Assembly (NCBI RefSeq): GCF_041381155.1
Contig: NC_091138.1
Coordinates: forward strand, 18,105,255 to 18,169,254
Origin: Argopecten irradians
Taxonomy: Eukaryota > Mollusca > Bivalvia > Pectinida > Pectinidae
DNA: 64,000 nucleotides
Direction: 5' to 3'
Of this stretch, positions 62,942-64,000 are shown one piece after another. A model generated the notes under the pieces. The model did no database searches. It saw only the letters and a list, made by a program, of their open reading frames with translations, and had not been told where the DNA came from. Within the stretch, counting starts at the first letter, position 1. Every line of letters starts with the position of its first letter. The position numbers were made by a program, and so were the translations under genes.

Positions 62942-63189
62942 AAAAATAGCATATGATGTGGCAAATCTATTGTGATATTCTTTCAGATAACTAAGTAAAT
63001 TACACTTCATTAATGGCATTCGTGTCAACCGAGCTCAAACCCGTAACTATTTGTTTCTTTTAACTTAGAATACATATAATCAGTTGTTGTTTCGACTCCA
63101 TATACGTTTTGTGTTGTTTTATATCCTAATTTCAATCGATATCGAGTACATAATTTGTTGGATGCTGTATTAAATATAGCATAACAGAT

Positions 63190-63321
63190 ATGGCTGGATC
63201 AGAGATTATTTTGTTTCATGACGCCGATGTAGTGACGTCGTCTAACAGTGTAGGAAGAAGGGCCAGGGGAGAGATCTCAGAACCTTCCTCGCAGGACCGA
63301 GAACTCCAATCAAGTCCAAAA
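63190..63321 (+). CDS. Candidate coding exon of unknown gene
   Basis: 44 codons from ATG (MAGSEIILFHDADVVTSS...) end at a GTGAGT donor in phase 0. Composition is Ser/Arg/Glu-rich and protein-like. Its phase differs from 57367 and 62052, so it need not belong to the same gene. Confidence 0.25.
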
Positions 63322-64000
63322 GTGAGTCAGTGTTGAGAGAGATGTTAGGAAGTATAAAGTCATTTGGGAAGGAAGGAAAAGATTTGATCCCACATTTAGT
63401 CGCCTCTTACAGATAATATGGGATCACTAGTGTTACATATCATCAGATATAAGAGACGATGTCACATTAACAAATGCATATATAGTACAGGACACTATTG
63501 ATGTACCAAAACACTTTGTTATAGAAATAGAAACTAAAACTAATATATTACCTGTAAGATATTGTAACATCCCAACCTCGGCTAACGCTTCGGTTGGTAT
63601 TATGTTACAAAATCTTGGCGGAGATAACCCGATCTCGGACCCTTACTGGTAATAGATTTTATTACTCTTACACTCTGAACGCATATAGATGGCATTTATT
63701 ACACAGGTAGATATATCTAGAAGATGTGAGAATCAATTATCACAAATATGAATAAAAAATATTGTGACGTTTCTTACGTTGATTTCAATCATTTGATGTT
63801 ACCAATTTTCGAGATTACTCAGTGGCGTAAATACAATAATTACGATGAACATTTACAAACACTGTATATTTTCGCGGTTGTATAGAAACCTGGATCACAA
63901 TGTACCTTTACACAAAAAGAATCTTTTTTAGGAATACATCACTGGTTAAAATCTAATGATTAATATATAATTTATATGTCGTTTCCTTCTGCTTCACGTC

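Noticed and set aside
63545..63610. GC-rich hairpin AACCTCGGCTAACGCTTCGGTT as a terminator or regulatory RNA
   Set aside because: Similar short hairpins occur at element ends in this genome. With no repeat partner or gene context it cannot be assigned.

Overview
This is a eukaryotic, AT-rich, repeat-dense genomic window with spliced genes. The protein matches (a PIWI-like-2 Argonaute, a somatomedin-B/7TM receptor, a polycystin-2 channel) and the repeats (long 157-170 bp tandem cores followed by a GACGG-rich tract and a terminal hairpin, like the bivalve pearl/Helentron-associated elements) point to a bivalve mollusc, possibly a scallop. The species call is inference.

Three genes are well supported, all on the minus strand. 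(1) A PIWI-like-2 gene begins at 15300 and runs off the left edge. Seventeen coding exons (about 876 residues) can be placed with GT/AG junctions and consistent phase; the last exon(s), holding the final catalytic His, lie outside. (2) A single-exon 732-residue receptor occupies 26627-28825: signal peptide, somatomedin-B-like domain, long Cys-rich ectodomain and a secretin/Methuselah-type 7TM bundle. (3) A polycystin-2 (PKD2) gene runs from 54740 to about 40639, with 13 well-supported coding exons and one tentative terminal exon; it has two canonical EF-hand loops. At the right end, two or three small plus-strand candidate first exons (57367, 62052, 63190) may belong to a gene continuing to the right.

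The rest is mobile DNA and simple repeats, and many insertions can be delimited exactly because target-site duplications (TSDs) survive. Introns of the PIWI gene hold pearl-like elements, two hAT-type elements with 8-bp TSDs, a CAGTGTTTTTCC-ended MITE, and a 25-copy 50-bp minisatellite that has amplified the 5' splice site of exon 9. Between 16.4 and 24.9 kb are a TA-flanked TIR element, another pearl-like element, two tiny elements made only of transposon ends, a short LTR retroelement inserted in an older hAT MITE, four stacked fold-back/TIR elements, and a 9-copy 56-bp array. Between 31.0 and 34.9 kb a tandem segmental duplication carries a hAT MITE in one copy and the empty site in the other. 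The PKD2 intron and flanks hold TTAA-flanked MITEs, another hAT-type element and a second tandem-core/hairpin element.

No prokaryotic-type operon, CRISPR array or virus was seen. The most unusual structures are the splice-donor minisatellite, the nested fold-back cluster, the end-only transposon relics and the LTR element with an abnormally long target duplication.
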